A stretch of 64,000 nt of DNA, from contig CAVOKY010000005.1 of NCBI GenBank assembly GCA_963696645.1, forward strand, positions 1,860,001 to 1,924,000, read 5' to 3'. Numbering within the stretch: the first letter of the stretch is position 1; each line of letters starts with the position of its first letter. The notes under the pieces were generated by a model, which was not told the origin of the DNA, searched no databases, and worked only from the letters and a program-made list of their open reading frames with translations. Below, in pieces: positions 20,416 through 29,299 of the stretch. This DNA comes from JAMXLO01 sp963696645 (GTDB lineage Bacteria; Pseudomonadota; Alphaproteobacteria; Acetobacterales; Acetobacteraceae). Position numbers and translations under genes: made by a program.

Positions 20416-21258
20416 ATGACAACTGCACCACAACTGCGTCCACTGGGTGAGACGCTTGGGACCGAAGCTCTCGGCGTCGATTTGGCGAAACCGATGGATG
20501 AGGCGACGTCCGCCTGGGTCGTGCGCGCCTTTGCCGAGAACCCGGTGCTGGTGTTCCGCGACCAGAATCTCGGAGCCGCGCAACTCGCCGACTTCGGCCG
20601 CCGCTTCGGCGCACCGCGCATGCACGCGCTGATCAAGTACCGCCATGCCGACTGTCCGGAAGTCTCGTGGCTCACCAACGTCGACGAGGCAGGCAAGGTG
20701 GACTGGTATGGCGTAAAGCGCGCCACCGATTGGCATACCGATTCCACCTACGAAGACGAGTTGCCGCTGCTCGCCATCCTGCACGCGAAGGAGGTGCCTT
20801 CGGAAAAGGGCGGCACGATGTTCGCCGACATGCGGGCCGCGTATGACACGTTGCCGGAGGCGAAGAAGCAGTTGCTGTCGGGCCTGACCGCGCTGCACGG
20901 CCGCAGCATCGGTCCCGCCGGCGAGCGACTATATGGCGACGACAAAGGGGTGACCGACAAACAGTATCGCGATGTGCCGTGGCCGGCGGTCACGCAGCAT
21001 CCGGTGACCGGTCGTCAGATCCTGTTCATCAACCCGATGCACACCTACGGCTTCGTCGGCATGGCGCAGGACGAAGCCTGGCCGCTGATCGAGGAACTGG
21101 CCGAGCACGCGACCCAGGATCGCTTCGTGTATTACCACCGCTGGCGGGTTGGCGATGTGCTGATGTGGGACGAGCGGGCGACGATGCATCGCGGTGCCGG
21201 CGACTACCGCCCGGAAGAGCCCCGCATCATGCTGCGCACGATCGTGTACCCGAACTGA
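20416..21258 (+). CDS. TauD/TfdA-family Fe(II)/2-oxoglutarate dioxygenase
   Basis: 280 residues from ATG 20416, with a clear GGAGG ribosome site. It shows the TauD fold: N-terminal ALGVDLAKPMD and VLVFRDQNL, the iron-binding HxD in TDWHTDSTYEDE, the distal His in DERATMHRGAGDYR, and the 2-oxoglutarate-binding Arg in RIMLRTIVYPN. Such enzymes hydroxylate taurine, aryloxyalkanoates or other small acids and release succinate and CO2. The substrate is not defined. The CoA-transferase gene begins 54 bases downstream on the same strand and may be co-transcribed. Confidence 0.9.
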   Translation: MTTAPQLRPLGETLGTEALGVDLAKPMDEATSAWVVRAFAENPVLVFRDQNLGAAQLADFGRRFGAPRMHALIKYRHADCPEVSWLTNVDEAGKVDWYGVKRATDWHTDSTYEDELPLLAILHAKEVPSEKGGTMFADMRAAYDTLPEAKKQLLSGLTALHGRSIGPAGERLYGDDKGVTDKQYRDVPWPAVTQHPVTGRQILFINPMHTYGFVGMAQDEAWPLIEELAEHATQDRFVYYHRWRVGDVLMWDERATMHRGAGDYRPEEPRIMLRTIVYPN

Positions 21259-21311
21259 CAGTGCCGCGGTAAGCCCGCGCATCGGGTTGGCGGGCGTCCG
21301 CCGGGGATGCG

Positions 21312-22502
21312 ATGAACACTGACTTGCCGCTTGCCGGCATTCGCGTGGTCGATCTGACACGCGTGCTGTCCGGCCCGTTCTGTTCCATGCTGCTTGCCGA
21401 TCTGGGCGCCGATGTCATCAAGGTGGAGACGCCTGGTGAGGGCGACACGGTGCGGCACCAGGGCGCGGGCAGGGACGGGCTGTCCTGGTATTTCGCCAAT
21501 TACAACCGCAACAAGCGCTCGATTACGCTGAACCTGCGTAGCGACGAGGGGCGTGAGATCCTGGCGCGGCTAATCGCCAAAGGCGATGTGCTGATCGACA
21601 ACTACCGGCCTGGTGTGCTTGCCGCGATGGGCTTCACCGACGAGCGGCTGCGCGAACTCAATCCGCGGCTGGTGCGCGGCAGCATCACCGGGTTCGGCAA
21701 CACTGGTCCGTATCGCGACCGGCCGAGTTTCGACTTCATCGCGCAGGCGATGAGCGGGTTCATGAGCGTGAACGGCACAGCCGATCAGCCGCCGATGCGT
21801 TCCGGCCCGCCGGTCAGCGATCTGGTCGCCGGTCTCTATGCTGCACTCGGTATTGTCGCCGGATTGCTGCGCGAGGGGCGCACGGGACAGGGCAGTTCCG
21901 CGTCGGTCAGCCTGACCGGCGGGTTGATCAGTTTTCTCTCATTTACGGCGACGGATTATCTGGCGACCGGGCGGCTGCCGAAGCGTACCGGCAACGATCA
22001 TCCGATCGGTTCGCCGTACGGGCTGTTTCGCACCGCCGACGGCGAGATCGCCATCGCGCCGGCCGGCGAGGCGATGTACCAGCGCCTGCTGCGCGCGCTG
22101 GATGCCGAGGTGCTGCGCGAACGGCCGGAGTTCGCCACCAACGCGCTGCGTGCCGAAAATCGTGCCGCGATCAATGGCGAGATCGAGGCGCGCACCACGC
22201 GGCAGAGCAGCGAGCACTGGATCCGCGTGCTGAACGAGGCCGGCGTGCCGTGCTCGCCGGTGATGAATCTGGACCAGGTATTTGCCGACCCCCAATCGAT
22301 CGACCAAAAGGCCGTGGTGGCAGTTGAGCATCCTGGTCATGGCTCGGTGTCGATGCTTGGGTCGGCGCTGCACATCGATGGCGCTCCGCTGCCGGTGCGT
22401 GCGCCCGCGCCAGCGTTGGGCGAGCACAATGCGGAGGTGCTGGGAGAGCTGGGGTATTCCGCCGCCGAAATCGATCAGTTGCGCGAGCGCGGCGTGGTGT
22501 GA
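21312..22502 (+). CDS. CaiB/BaiF-family (class III) CoA-transferase
   Basis: 396 residues. Class III CoA-transferases move CoA between carboxylic acids through a covalent Asp-CoA thioester. It has LAGIRVVDLTRVLSGPFCSMLLADLGADV at the N-terminus (residues 7-35), the catalytic Asp in PSFDFIAQAMSG (D141), GPPVSDLVAGLYAALGIVAG and GSPYGLFRTADGEIA. The acid pair is unknown. Its last 28 bases overlap the end of a PIN-toxin remnant on the other strand. Confidence 0.93.
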   Translation: MNTDLPLAGIRVVDLTRVLSGPFCSMLLADLGADVIKVETPGEGDTVRHQGAGRDGLSWYFANYNRNKRSITLNLRSDEGREILARLIAKGDVLIDNYRPGVLAAMGFTDERLRELNPRLVRGSITGFGNTGPYRDRPSFDFIAQAMSGFMSVNGTADQPPMRSGPPVSDLVAGLYAALGIVAGLLREGRTGQGSSASVSLTGGLISFLSFTATDYLATGRLPKRTGNDHPIGSPYGLFRTADGEIAIAPAGEAMYQRLLRALDAEVLRERPEFATNALRAENRAAINGEIEARTTRQSSEHWIRVLNEAGVPCSPVMNLDQVFADPQSIDQKAVVAVEHPGHGSVSMLGSALHIDGAPLPVRAPAPALGEHNAEVLGELGYSAAEIDQLRERGVV

Positions 22503-22906
22503 CTGGCGTCGTCCGGCACCGGTGCATGCAGGCCCAGGTTGCGCGCGGCACGGACGAGCTTTGCATCCAGGCTGATGAGGTCCGCCGCACGATGCTTGGC
22601 CAGCCAGAGATAGCTGGCGCCGTAGAACGTCAGGTTGTTTTCGCGTGCAAGCTGGAGCGTCTGCGCCGGATCGGTCGGTTCGGCCCTGACAAGTGCAGAT
22701 GCACACCATGTGGTCCAGGCAGGGAGCAGAACGCCTGTCTGCTGAGGTCAGCGTCGAAGTTTTTTCCAACAGATGTTACCAAGCTCGAACAGCAGCAGCG
22801 ACGGTGCAAACAACTCAGTTTTGTCTGTCAGGGCCTCGACCCACTGCTTCTCAAGTTCACCGAACACCAATGCTGCAATGGCCGACGCATCAACGACTCG
22901 GATCAT
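22475..22906 (-). pseudogene. PIN-domain toxin (VapC/FitB-like), inactivated
   Basis: Leftward frame from ATG 22906: MIRVVDASAIAALVFGELEK, LFAPSLLLFELGNICWKKLRR, then TGA at 22748-22750. After it the same frame continues without shift: TTWCASALVRAEPTDPAQTL, ENNLTFYGASYLWLAKHRAA, DLISLDAKLVRAARNLGLHA, to a stop at 22475. Together these form one PIN ribonuclease of about 143 codons. Besides the nonsense codon, the conserved acidic residue of the YDASYLWLA motif is Gly (YGASYLWLA), so activity is lost twice. The antitoxin upstream overlaps it by 17 bases. Selenocysteine decoding of the TGA is not credible in this family. Confidence 0.8.
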
Positions 22907-23129
22907 CGCGGTCTTCGCGAATCATGCGGGCGGATTCACTCGGAGTTCGCAGTCCGAGCTGATCGACAAATTGTCCGAACTCACGAATGGTCTTCGGCGG
23001 ATGCTGCGTTGCTTCCTCGATGATAGCCATCAGTTCGCCCTGCAGGGAGCGATGGTTGCGCGCGGCCCGCTCCTTGAGCCTCTGTGCCAGTTCGTCGGGC
23101 ACATTCTTGATCGACAGGTTCACCGTCAT
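22890..23129 (-). CDS. Antitoxin of a PIN-type toxin-antitoxin pair (FitA/VapB-like, ribbon-helix-helix)
   Basis: 79 residues from ATG 23129: MTVNLSIKNVPDELAQRLKE, ERAARNHRSLQGELMAIIEE, then PPKTIREFGQFVDQLGLRTP. The N-terminal strand-helix-helix is the Arc/MetJ-type DNA-binding fold used by FitA-like antitoxins, and the C-terminal tail normally wraps the toxin. It overlaps the start of the PIN toxin remnant by 17 bases, the usual operon arrangement. With the toxin dead it may persist as a relic or as a repressor. A longer in-frame extension to 23564 is antisense to the next gene and not credible. Confidence 0.82.
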   Translation of the reverse strand: MTVNLSIKNVPDELAQRLKERAARNHRSLQGELMAIIEEATQHPPKTIREFGQFVDQLGLRTPSESARMIREDRDDPSR

Positions 23130-23242
23130 GGGGTTGCATCCTGGCGGCGTTATGGCACCAATATGGCTGCACGGCCCGCCGATGGCAACGACAACTCCGA
23201 TGGGTGTAGCCTGCGCCAGGATCCAGCCAAGGAAGCGAAGCC

Positions 23243-24346
23243 ATGGAATTCGGTTATTTCTCCATGCCGTCCCATCCGCCCGAGAGAGGCCTGAAGGCGG
23301 GCCATGACTGGGACCTCCAGACGCTGCGCTGGCTCGACGAACTGGGCTACACCGAAGCCTGGATCGGCGAGCACCACACTGCACCGTGGGAACCGCATCC
23401 GGCACCGGACCTGCTGATCGCCCAGGCGCTGCTGCAGACCAAGCGCATCCGCATCGGACCGGGCGGCTTCCTGTTGCCGTACCATCACCCGGCGGAGCTC
23501 GCCAACCGCGTGGCGATGCTGGATCACCTGTCCGAGGGCCGGCTGAACTTCGGTGTCGCCGCATCCGGGCTGGCCAGCGACTGGGCGATGTTCCGGGTCG
23601 ATGGCAATGCCGGCGTGCATCGCGAGATGACGCGCGAGGCGCTCGACATCATCCTGCGCCTATGGAGCGACGAACCGGAATTCGAGTACGATGGCAAGTT
23701 CTGGAAGGTGGCGAAGCCGGCGGAACAATTGGGCTTCCTGCGGCCGCATATCTATCCGTTGCAGAAGCCGCATCCGCCGATCGGCGTGGCGGGCGTGTCG
23801 AAGCGCTCCGACACGCTGATGCTGGCCGGTGAGCGCGGCTTCCTTCCGCTCAGCCTGAACCTCAATCCGGGCTATGTGGCCAGCCACTGGGAGGCGGTGG
23901 AGATCGGTGCCGCGCGCACCGGACGCACGCCGAACCGCGCCGACTGGCGGCTGGTGCGCGAGGTGTTCGTTGCTGACACGGACGCGGAGGCGTGGCGGCT
24001 GTCGGTCGAGGGCATGATGGGTCGGATGATGCGGGAATACTTCCTGCCGCTGATGGGGAACTTCGGCTTCCTGGAGTTCTTCAAGCACGATCCGGACGTA
24101 GCGGATTCCGACGTGACGCCGGCGTATTGCGCGAAGCACAACTGGGTCATCGGGTCGCCGGCCACGGTGGCGGAGAAACTCGAGCGCATCTACCACGACG
24201 CCGGCGGCTTCGGCGGCCTGCTGGTGTTCGGTTTCGATTACGTCGAGCAGCCGGAGGCCTGGCATAATTCGCTGCGCCTGCTGGCGGAGGAGGTTGCGCC
24301 GAAGGTGGCGCATCTGATGCCGGGGCGGAAGGCGGCGGCGGAGTGA
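23243..24346 (+). CDS. LLM-class flavin-dependent oxidoreductase (bacterial luciferase family)
   Basis: 367 residues from ATG 23243, ribosome site AAGGAAG. Luciferase-like TIM barrel: MEFGYFSMPSHPPERG, LDELGYTEAWIGEHHTAPWE, IRIGPGGFLLPYHHPAELAN, MLDHLSEGRLNFGVAAS, and VAGVSKRSDTLMLAGERGF. These FMN-dependent monooxygenases use reduced flavin from a partner reductase to oxidise small organics such as limonene, alkanesulfonates or long-chain alkanes. No reductase is adjacent, and the substrate cannot be assigned. Confidence 0.92.
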   Translation: MEFGYFSMPSHPPERGLKAGHDWDLQTLRWLDELGYTEAWIGEHHTAPWEPHPAPDLLIAQALLQTKRIRIGPGGFLLPYHHPAELANRVAMLDHLSEGRLNFGVAASGLASDWAMFRVDGNAGVHREMTREALDIILRLWSDEPEFEYDGKFWKVAKPAEQLGFLRPHIYPLQKPHPPIGVAGVSKRSDTLMLAGERGFLPLSLNLNPGYVASHWEAVEIGAARTGRTPNRADWRLVREVFVADTDAEAWRLSVEGMMGRMMREYFLPLMGNFGFLEFFKHDPDVADSDVTPAYCAKHNWVIGSPATVAEKLERIYHDAGGFGGLLVFGFDYVEQPEAWHNSLRLLAEEVAPKVAHLMPGRKAAAE

Positions 24347-24431
24347 TGGATTGGAGAGTTGCGCCGGCGCCTACTTTCGACCACTTGGTTTGGTTGCATA
24401 ACATGTCCTGCACCTTCACGGAGCCGCGGCA

Positions 24432-24722
24432 ATGAAACCATCGGCATTGCTCGACCAGCACCGCGCGGCTATCCGCGAAATCGTCGCGAAGCATCGCGCC
24501 AGCAATCCGCGCGTTTTCGGGTCTGTGCTGTACGGTGAAGACACTGACGAGAGTGACCTGGACCTGTTGGTAGACCCGGCCGACGGCATGTCATTGTTCG
24601 ATGTGGGTGCGATTCGCTGGAAGTTGCACGACCTGTTGGGGGTTCCGGTCGATGTCGTCTCGCCTCGATCGCTGCCCGACAGTTTCCGCGAGGAGGTTCT
24701 CGCCACCGCAATCCCAGTCTGA
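24432..24722 (+). CDS. MntA-type minimal nucleotidyltransferase (antitoxin)
   Basis: 96 residues. It has the MNT signature GSx10DxD: GSVLYGEDTDESDLDLLVD, with both metal-binding Asps and the spacing intact, preceded by the RVFG strand. Known MntA antitoxins AMPylate a Tyr of their HepT partner RNase to silence it. The stop overlaps the start of the HepT gene by one base (TGATG), the standard layout. Ribosome site GGAG lies before the ATG. Confidence 0.9.
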   Translation: MKPSALLDQHRAAIREIVAKHRASNPRVFGSVLYGEDTDESDLDLLVDPADGMSLFDVGAIRWKLHDLLGVPVDVVSPRSLPDSFREEVLATAIPV

Positions 24723-25120
24723 TGGCGCGTCGGCCACGCTTCCTGCGGATCAATGATTATCTTCAGCACATCATCGATGCCATTGCTCGCATACGCAGCT
24801 ACACTGCTGGGTTGACGGAAGACAGTTTCCTGCAATCTCCATTGGTGCAGGATGCGGTGATCCGCAATCTGGAAGTCATTGGCGAGGCTTGTCGTAATAT
24901 CCTGCGTCATCACGCTGAATTCGCTGCCGTGCACAGCGATGTCCCTTGGCGATCGCCGTACGAGATGCGCAATGCGTTGACGCACGGGTATTTCGCCATC
25001 GATCTCGTCTGGACCTGGGCGACGATCCAAGGCGACCTGCCAGCTTTCGAACTACAAATGCGGGCGCTCCAGCGGGGGCTTGATCAGCCACCCCCGCCGG
25101 GCGACGGTAGCCTATCATGA
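24722..25120 (+). CDS. HepT-like ribonuclease toxin (HEPN domain)
   Basis: 132 residues, all-helical HEPN fold. It carries the R-x4-6-H RNase motif with the modifiable Tyr in MRNALTHGYF, and the family's AVIRNLEVIGEACRNI helix. It is expected to cleave RNA when released from its MntA partner. Start ATG 24722 overlaps the mntA stop by one base. The C-terminal tail (DQPPPPGDGSLS) is probably disordered. Motifs are intact on both genes, so the pair is likely functional, unlike the neighbouring PIN module. Confidence 0.9.
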   Translation: MARRPRFLRINDYLQHIIDAIARIRSYTAGLTEDSFLQSPLVQDAVIRNLEVIGEACRNILRHHAEFAAVHSDVPWRSPYEMRNALTHGYFAIDLVWTWATIQGDLPAFELQMRALQRGLDQPPPPGDGSLS

Positions 25121-25157
25121 ATGTCACAATATCGCTTGGTCTGGTAGGGGTCGCGAT

Positions 25158-26486
25158 ATGACCAGTCGCGTTCTGCACCGCTCCGGCGGCGCGCCACCTG
25201 TCGCCATCGGCGGCGAGGGAATCTACCTGCACCTCGCCGACGGTAGCCGCGTCATCGACGGTTCGGGCGGCGCGGCGGTGGCGTGTCTCGGCCACGGCAA
25301 TCGCCGCATTGCCGAAGCGATCGGCCGGCAGGCTGCGACCATGGCGTACGCCCATACCGGCACCTTCAGCAGCCAACCGGCCGAGGAACTGGCGCACATG
25401 GTATTGGATGGCGAACCCGGCGGCCTGACGCATGCATATTTCTGCTCGTCCGGTTCGGAAGGCACCGAGGCGTCGTTGAAGCTGGCGCGGCAGTATTTCG
25501 TCGAAATCGGCCAGCCGCAGCGCGTGCATTTCATCGCGCGGCGGCAGAGCTACCACGGCAATACACTCGGCGCGCTGGGTGCCGGCGGCAACATGATGCG
25601 GCGCGCATTGTACGAGCCGATTTTGGCGCCTGCGTTCAGCCTGGTGTCGCCATGCTTCCCCTATCGTTTCAAACGCGACGATGAGACCGACCAGCAATAT
25701 GTCGATCGACTGGCAGATGAACTGGAGGCGGAGTTCCAGCGCCTCGGGCCTGAGACCGTGATTGGCTTCATCGCCGAACCGGTTGTCGGTGCCACCACCG
25801 GCTGCGTCGCAGCGCTGCCAGGATATTTCATGCGTGTGCGGGAGATCTGCGACCGCCACGGCGCGTTGCTGATCCTGGATGAGGTGATGTGCGGCATGGG
25901 CCGCACGGGCACGATGCATGCGTGGGAGCAGGAAGGTATTGCGCCCGATCTTCAGGTGGTGGCGAAAGGCCTGGGTAGCGGTTATCAGCCGATCGGCGGC
26001 GTGTTGATCGGCGGCAGGATCGTCGCCGCGATCAACCGCGGTTCGGGCGGCTTCATGCACGGCCATACCTATCAGGCGCATCCGGTCGCCTGCGCCGCCG
26101 CGCTGGAGGTGCAGCGCATCATCCGCGACGACAACCTATTGGAGAATGTCCGCGCGATGGGTGCGCGGCTGGAATCCGGTTTGATCGAGCGCTTCGGCAA
26201 CGATCGCCATGTTGGAGACGTGCGCGGCCGCGGACTGTTCTGGGCTTTGGAGTTCGTCGCTGAGCGCGCAACGAAACAGGTGTTCGATCCGGCGCTGAAG
26301 ATCAACGAACGGGTGAAGCGCGAGGCATTGGCGCGCGGGCTGGCAATCTATCCGATGGGCGGCACGATCGACGGCAAGCATGGTGACCATGTCATCGTGG
26401 CGCCGCCCTACATCGCGACCGCGGCGGATGTCGACACGATTATCGTTCGGCTGGGGGCGGCGGTGGACGCGGCACTGGCCGGGTAA
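25158..26486 (+). CDS. Class III aminotransferase (PLP-dependent)
   Basis: 442 residues from ATG 25158 (AGGGG upstream; an upstream extension from 25080 lies within the hepT end and is ignored). Typical elements: HLADGSRVIDGSGGAAVACL, YFCSSGSEGTEASLKLAR, FIARRQSYHGNTLGAL, IAEPVVGATTGCVAALPGYF, LILDEVMCGMGRTGTMHAW, and the PLP lysine in VVAKGLGSGYQPIGGVLIGG. Members move amino groups between omega-amino acids or amines and pyruvate or 2-oxoglutarate. The donor is unknown. Confidence 0.93.
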   Translation: MTSRVLHRSGGAPPVAIGGEGIYLHLADGSRVIDGSGGAAVACLGHGNRRIAEAIGRQAATMAYAHTGTFSSQPAEELAHMVLDGEPGGLTHAYFCSSGSEGTEASLKLARQYFVEIGQPQRVHFIARRQSYHGNTLGALGAGGNMMRRALYEPILAPAFSLVSPCFPYRFKRDDETDQQYVDRLADELEAEFQRLGPETVIGFIAEPVVGATTGCVAALPGYFMRVREICDRHGALLILDEVMCGMGRTGTMHAWEQEGIAPDLQVVAKGLGSGYQPIGGVLIGGRIVAAINRGSGGFMHGHTYQAHPVACAAALEVQRIIRDDNLLENVRAMGARLESGLIERFGNDRHVGDVRGRGLFWALEFVAERATKQVFDPALKINERVKREALARGLAIYPMGGTIDGKHGDHVIVAPPYIATAADVDTIIVRLGAAVDAALAG

Positions 26487-26561
26487 CGCCGTGATTGCGA
26501 GTCATTTGCACCGTTTCGGCGCCACCTTGACGCGGAGCCGCCAACCGCCAAAGTGCGCGCC

Positions 26562-27518
26562 ATGCGCAATTTTTCGGACCTGACCGAACGAGAAGTCCTC
26601 GCCCTGGCGATTGCCAACGAGGAAGAGGACAACCGCATCTATACCGACATCGCCGAGGGACTGCGGCAGGACTATCCTGGCAGTGCCAAGGTCTTTACTG
26701 AGATGGCGGAGGAAGAGAGCGAGCACCGCCATCGTCTGCTCGAACTGTATCGTGCGAAGTTCGGCGAGCATATCCCCCTGGTCCGCCGGCAGGACGTGCG
26801 CGGCTTCATCCACCACAAGCCGGTCTGGCAGATCTATCCTTTGAGCCTCGACGAAGTGCGCAACCTCGCCGAGAGCATGGAAACCGAGACGCAGCAATTC
26901 TACCGGCGCGCTGCCGCGCGCAGCGAGGACGTCTCGGTGCGTCAACTGCTCGGCGATCTGGCCGAGGCGGAGGTGGAGCACGAACATCGCGCCGACCAGC
27001 TGCGCGACGAGAATCTGCCCGACAACGTGCGTCGAGGCGAGGACGCACATGCCCGAGCCTCGTTCGTTCTGCGGGTGATCCAGCCCGGGCTGGCCGGGCT
27101 GATGGACGGGTCGGTTTCCACGCTCGCGCCGGTATTCGCTGCGGCCCTTGCGACGCAGAACACCTGGCAGGCGTTTGTGGTTGGCCTTGCCGCCTCGATC
27201 GGCGCGGGCATTTCGATGGCCTTTGCGGAAGCGCTGTCGGACAATGGCAGCCTCACGGGCCGCGGTGCGCCGATCGTGCGTGGCGCCATCACCGGTGCGA
27301 TGACCACGCTCGGCGGCATCGGCCATACCTTGCCGTTCCTGATCCCGTCGTTCTGGACCGCCATGGCCGTCGCCGTTGGCGTGGTGGTGGTTGAACTTGC
27401 CGTGATCAGCTGGATCCGTTGGAAATACATGGATACGCCGCCGATTTCCGCCACGTTGCAGGTGGCATTTGGCGGCGCGCTGGTGTTCGCCGCCGGCATC
27501 CTGATCGGCAGCAGTTAG
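26562..27518 (+). CDS. mbfA: Membrane-bound ferritin MbfA (ferritin-like plus VIT1 domains)
   Basis: 318 residues from ATG 26562 (GTG 26553 is the alternative). The N-terminal ferritin-like domain (about 1-150) has paired metal-binding motifs, IANEEEDNRIYTDIAE, MAEEESEHRHRLLELY and GDLAEAEVEHEHRADQL. The C-terminal VIT1/CCC1-like membrane domain has GLAGLMDGSVSTLAPVFAAA, GISMAFAEALSDNG and several hydrophobic helices. In Bradyrhizobium and Agrobacterium this protein exports iron and protects against iron and peroxide stress. No Irr/ICE box was seen upstream. Nine bases separate it from the cytochrome b561 gene. Confidence 0.92.
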   Translation: MRNFSDLTEREVLALAIANEEEDNRIYTDIAEGLRQDYPGSAKVFTEMAEEESEHRHRLLELYRAKFGEHIPLVRRQDVRGFIHHKPVWQIYPLSLDEVRNLAESMETETQQFYRRAAARSEDVSVRQLLGDLAEAEVEHEHRADQLRDENLPDNVRRGEDAHARASFVLRVIQPGLAGLMDGSVSTLAPVFAAALATQNTWQAFVVGLAASIGAGISMAFAEALSDNGSLTGRGAPIVRGAITGAMTTLGGIGHTLPFLIPSFWTAMAVAVGVVVVELAVISWIRWKYMDTPPISATLQVAFGGALVFAAGILIGSS

Positions 27519-27526
27519 AGGTTTGC

Positions 27527-28090
27527 ATGGCTCATTCGATTGTGGCGCAGCCTGCGAAGACGCAGGGCCTGCGACACGACCCCACGTCCGTCGCACTGCA
27601 CTGGATCACGGCGGTGCTGGTGATCGTGCTGTGGACGATCGGCCAGACGGTGGATTTCGCCCCCAATGGGCCGCTGCGGATCGACTACCGCTCGGTGCAC
27701 ATCACGTGCGGGGTGCTGCTCGGCGTGGTGCTGGTGGCGCGGCTTGGCTGGCGACTGACGCGGCGTGACAGCCTGCCGCCGATCGATCATGGAGTGCTGC
27801 TGGTCATTGCGCGCGCCACGCACTGGCTGCTGTATGCGCTGCTGTTCGTTACGGTTGGGCTTGGCGTTACTTATCTTTGGGTGCGCGGCGATTTGTTCTT
27901 CAATTTGTTCAAGGTGCCGGCTTTCGATCCGGGCAATCGGGCGCTGGTGCGGCAGGTCGGCGGCTGGCATGCGCTTGGTGCGAATGCGATTCTGATCGTT
28001 GCCGGGTTGCATGCCGCGGCGGCGCTGTTTCATCACTTCGTACTGCGCGATGCGACGCTGCGGCGGATGCTGCCGTGGGGGGCGGGGTGA
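27527..28090 (+). CDS. Cytochrome b561-family membrane protein
   Basis: 187 residues from ATG 27527 with AGAGG upstream. Four hydrophobic helices with the haem-ligand histidines of prokaryotic b561: SVALHWITAVLVIVLW, YRSVHITCGVLLGVVLVARL, RATHWLLYALLFVTVGLG, and GGWHALGANAILIVAGLHAA. Such proteins pass electrons from the quinone pool to acceptors at the membrane. The gene directly follows mbfA; a link to iron redox chemistry is plausible but is an inference. Confidence 0.9.
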   Translation: MAHSIVAQPAKTQGLRHDPTSVALHWITAVLVIVLWTIGQTVDFAPNGPLRIDYRSVHITCGVLLGVVLVARLGWRLTRRDSLPPIDHGVLLVIARATHWLLYALLFVTVGLGVTYLWVRGDLFFNLFKVPAFDPGNRALVRQVGGWHALGANAILIVAGLHAAAALFHHFVLRDATLRRMLPWGAG

Positions 28091-28129
28091 GCTTTTGCGT
28101 GGTATTCTTGTTCGTGCGCAACGGGATGG

Positions 28130-28161
28130 GATTGCTTCGTCGCTGCGCTCCTCGCAATGAC
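28130..28161. repeat. Dispersed repeat family 1, single arm
   Basis: GATTGCTTCGTCGCTGCGCT.. ending CTCGCAATGAC, the same sequence as the arms at 10405-10496 and at 41354-41385. It sits between the convergent cytochrome b561 and ABC permease genes. Confidence 0.85.
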
Positions 28162-28168
28162 AGTGGGA

Positions 28169-29299
28169 TCAGTCCAGTGTTTCGCGATACATGCTGACGG
28201 CGATGGTACCGACTATCAGCGCGAACAACGCCATCGGCCAGAGATCGGGCCAGATCTCGACACAATCCGTTGCCCTTCAGCAGGATGCCGCGGCAGATGC
28301 GCAGGGCATGGGTCAGCGGCACCGCTTCGCCGATGACGCGCGCCCAGCCCGGCATGCCCTGGAACGGGAACATGAAGCCCGACAGCATCATCGACGGCAG
28401 CAGCGCCGAACTGTGCCAATTGCTGAGCCTGCATCTGCGTCCGCGCCATCGTCGAGAAGGCGAATCCCCAGCGCCAGATTGCAGGCGATGAACACGCCGA
28501 GCGCCACCAGCAGCAACAGCATCGAACCGCGCACCGGCACCGCGAACACGGCGACGGAACCGCCAGGATCAGCAGCCGTCTGCACATAGGCCAGGCCCGA
28601 CATAGGGGATGATCTTGCCCAGCATCACCTCGACCGGCCGCACCGGCATCGCCAGCAGGTTCTCCATCGTGCCGGCCTCGCGTTCGCGGGTGATCGCGAG
28701 GGTGGTCATGACCAGCGTCGATATCGTCAGGATCATGCCGATCAGACCGGGAACGATATTCAGCGCGGTGATCTGCTCGGGATTGTAGCGCGCGTGCAGC
28801 ACGATCTGGAACGGCGGCTGCGCCGGCTGGACCTGCATGCTGACCGGCAGGTCGCGGTTCAGCACGGTGGCGTTCAGCGCCACCACCGCCGCGGTGGCGT
28901 TGCCGATCGCCGTCGGATCGGTGGCATCGGCATCCATCAGCACCTGCGGCTGCTCGCCGCGATCGATCCGACGCGCGAAGTCGGGCGGGATGTTCAGCAC
29001 GAACAGCACATCGCCTCGTGCCAGCGCCTCATCGGCCTGCCGCTCGGTGCTGAATGACCGAATGTCGAAATAGCCGGTGTTCTGCAGCGCGGCGATCAGC
29101 GTGCGCTCGTAGGTGGAATGGTCCGCCGAGATCAGCCCGGTCGGCAGGTGGCGCGGATTGGCGTTGATCGCATAGCCGAACAGGAAGAGCTGGATCAGCG
29201 GCAGCATGACGGTGAGCCCGATGGTGCACGGTCGCGCCGCATCTGCAGCGATTCCTTGCGCAGCATGGCGAACAGGCGCGCGAACGAGAAGCCGCTCAT
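28169..29299 (-). pseudogene. ABC-2 type efflux permease, YbhS/YbhR-like (frameshifted here)
   Basis: The rebuilt product is about 375 residues: MSGFSFARLFAMLRKESLQM, LPLIQLFLFGYAINANPRHL, a large periplasmic loop (ADHSTYERTLIAALQNTGYF, VLFVLNIPPDFARRIDRGEQ), MTTLAITREREAGTMENLLA, MPVRPVEVMLGKIIPY, MMLSGFMFPFQGMPGWARVI, and a C-terminus VSMYRETLD-stop. This is the permease of drug and small-molecule exporters that work with an HlyD adaptor. The frame changes about six times, near 29227 (one base missing), 28597, 28570, 28480, 28415 and 28262 (mostly surplus bases). Its ATG overlaps the ATPase stop (ATGA). Motifs persist across breaks, so sequence error is suspected. Confidence 0.78.

Noticed and set aside
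22748..22750. In-frame TGA of the PIN toxin read as selenocysteine, given selA and tRNA-Sec in the window
   Set aside because: PIN nucleases have no redox Cys/Sec position here, no SECIS-like hairpin was seen right after the TGA, and the active-site Asp is also lost; a nonsense mutation explains it.
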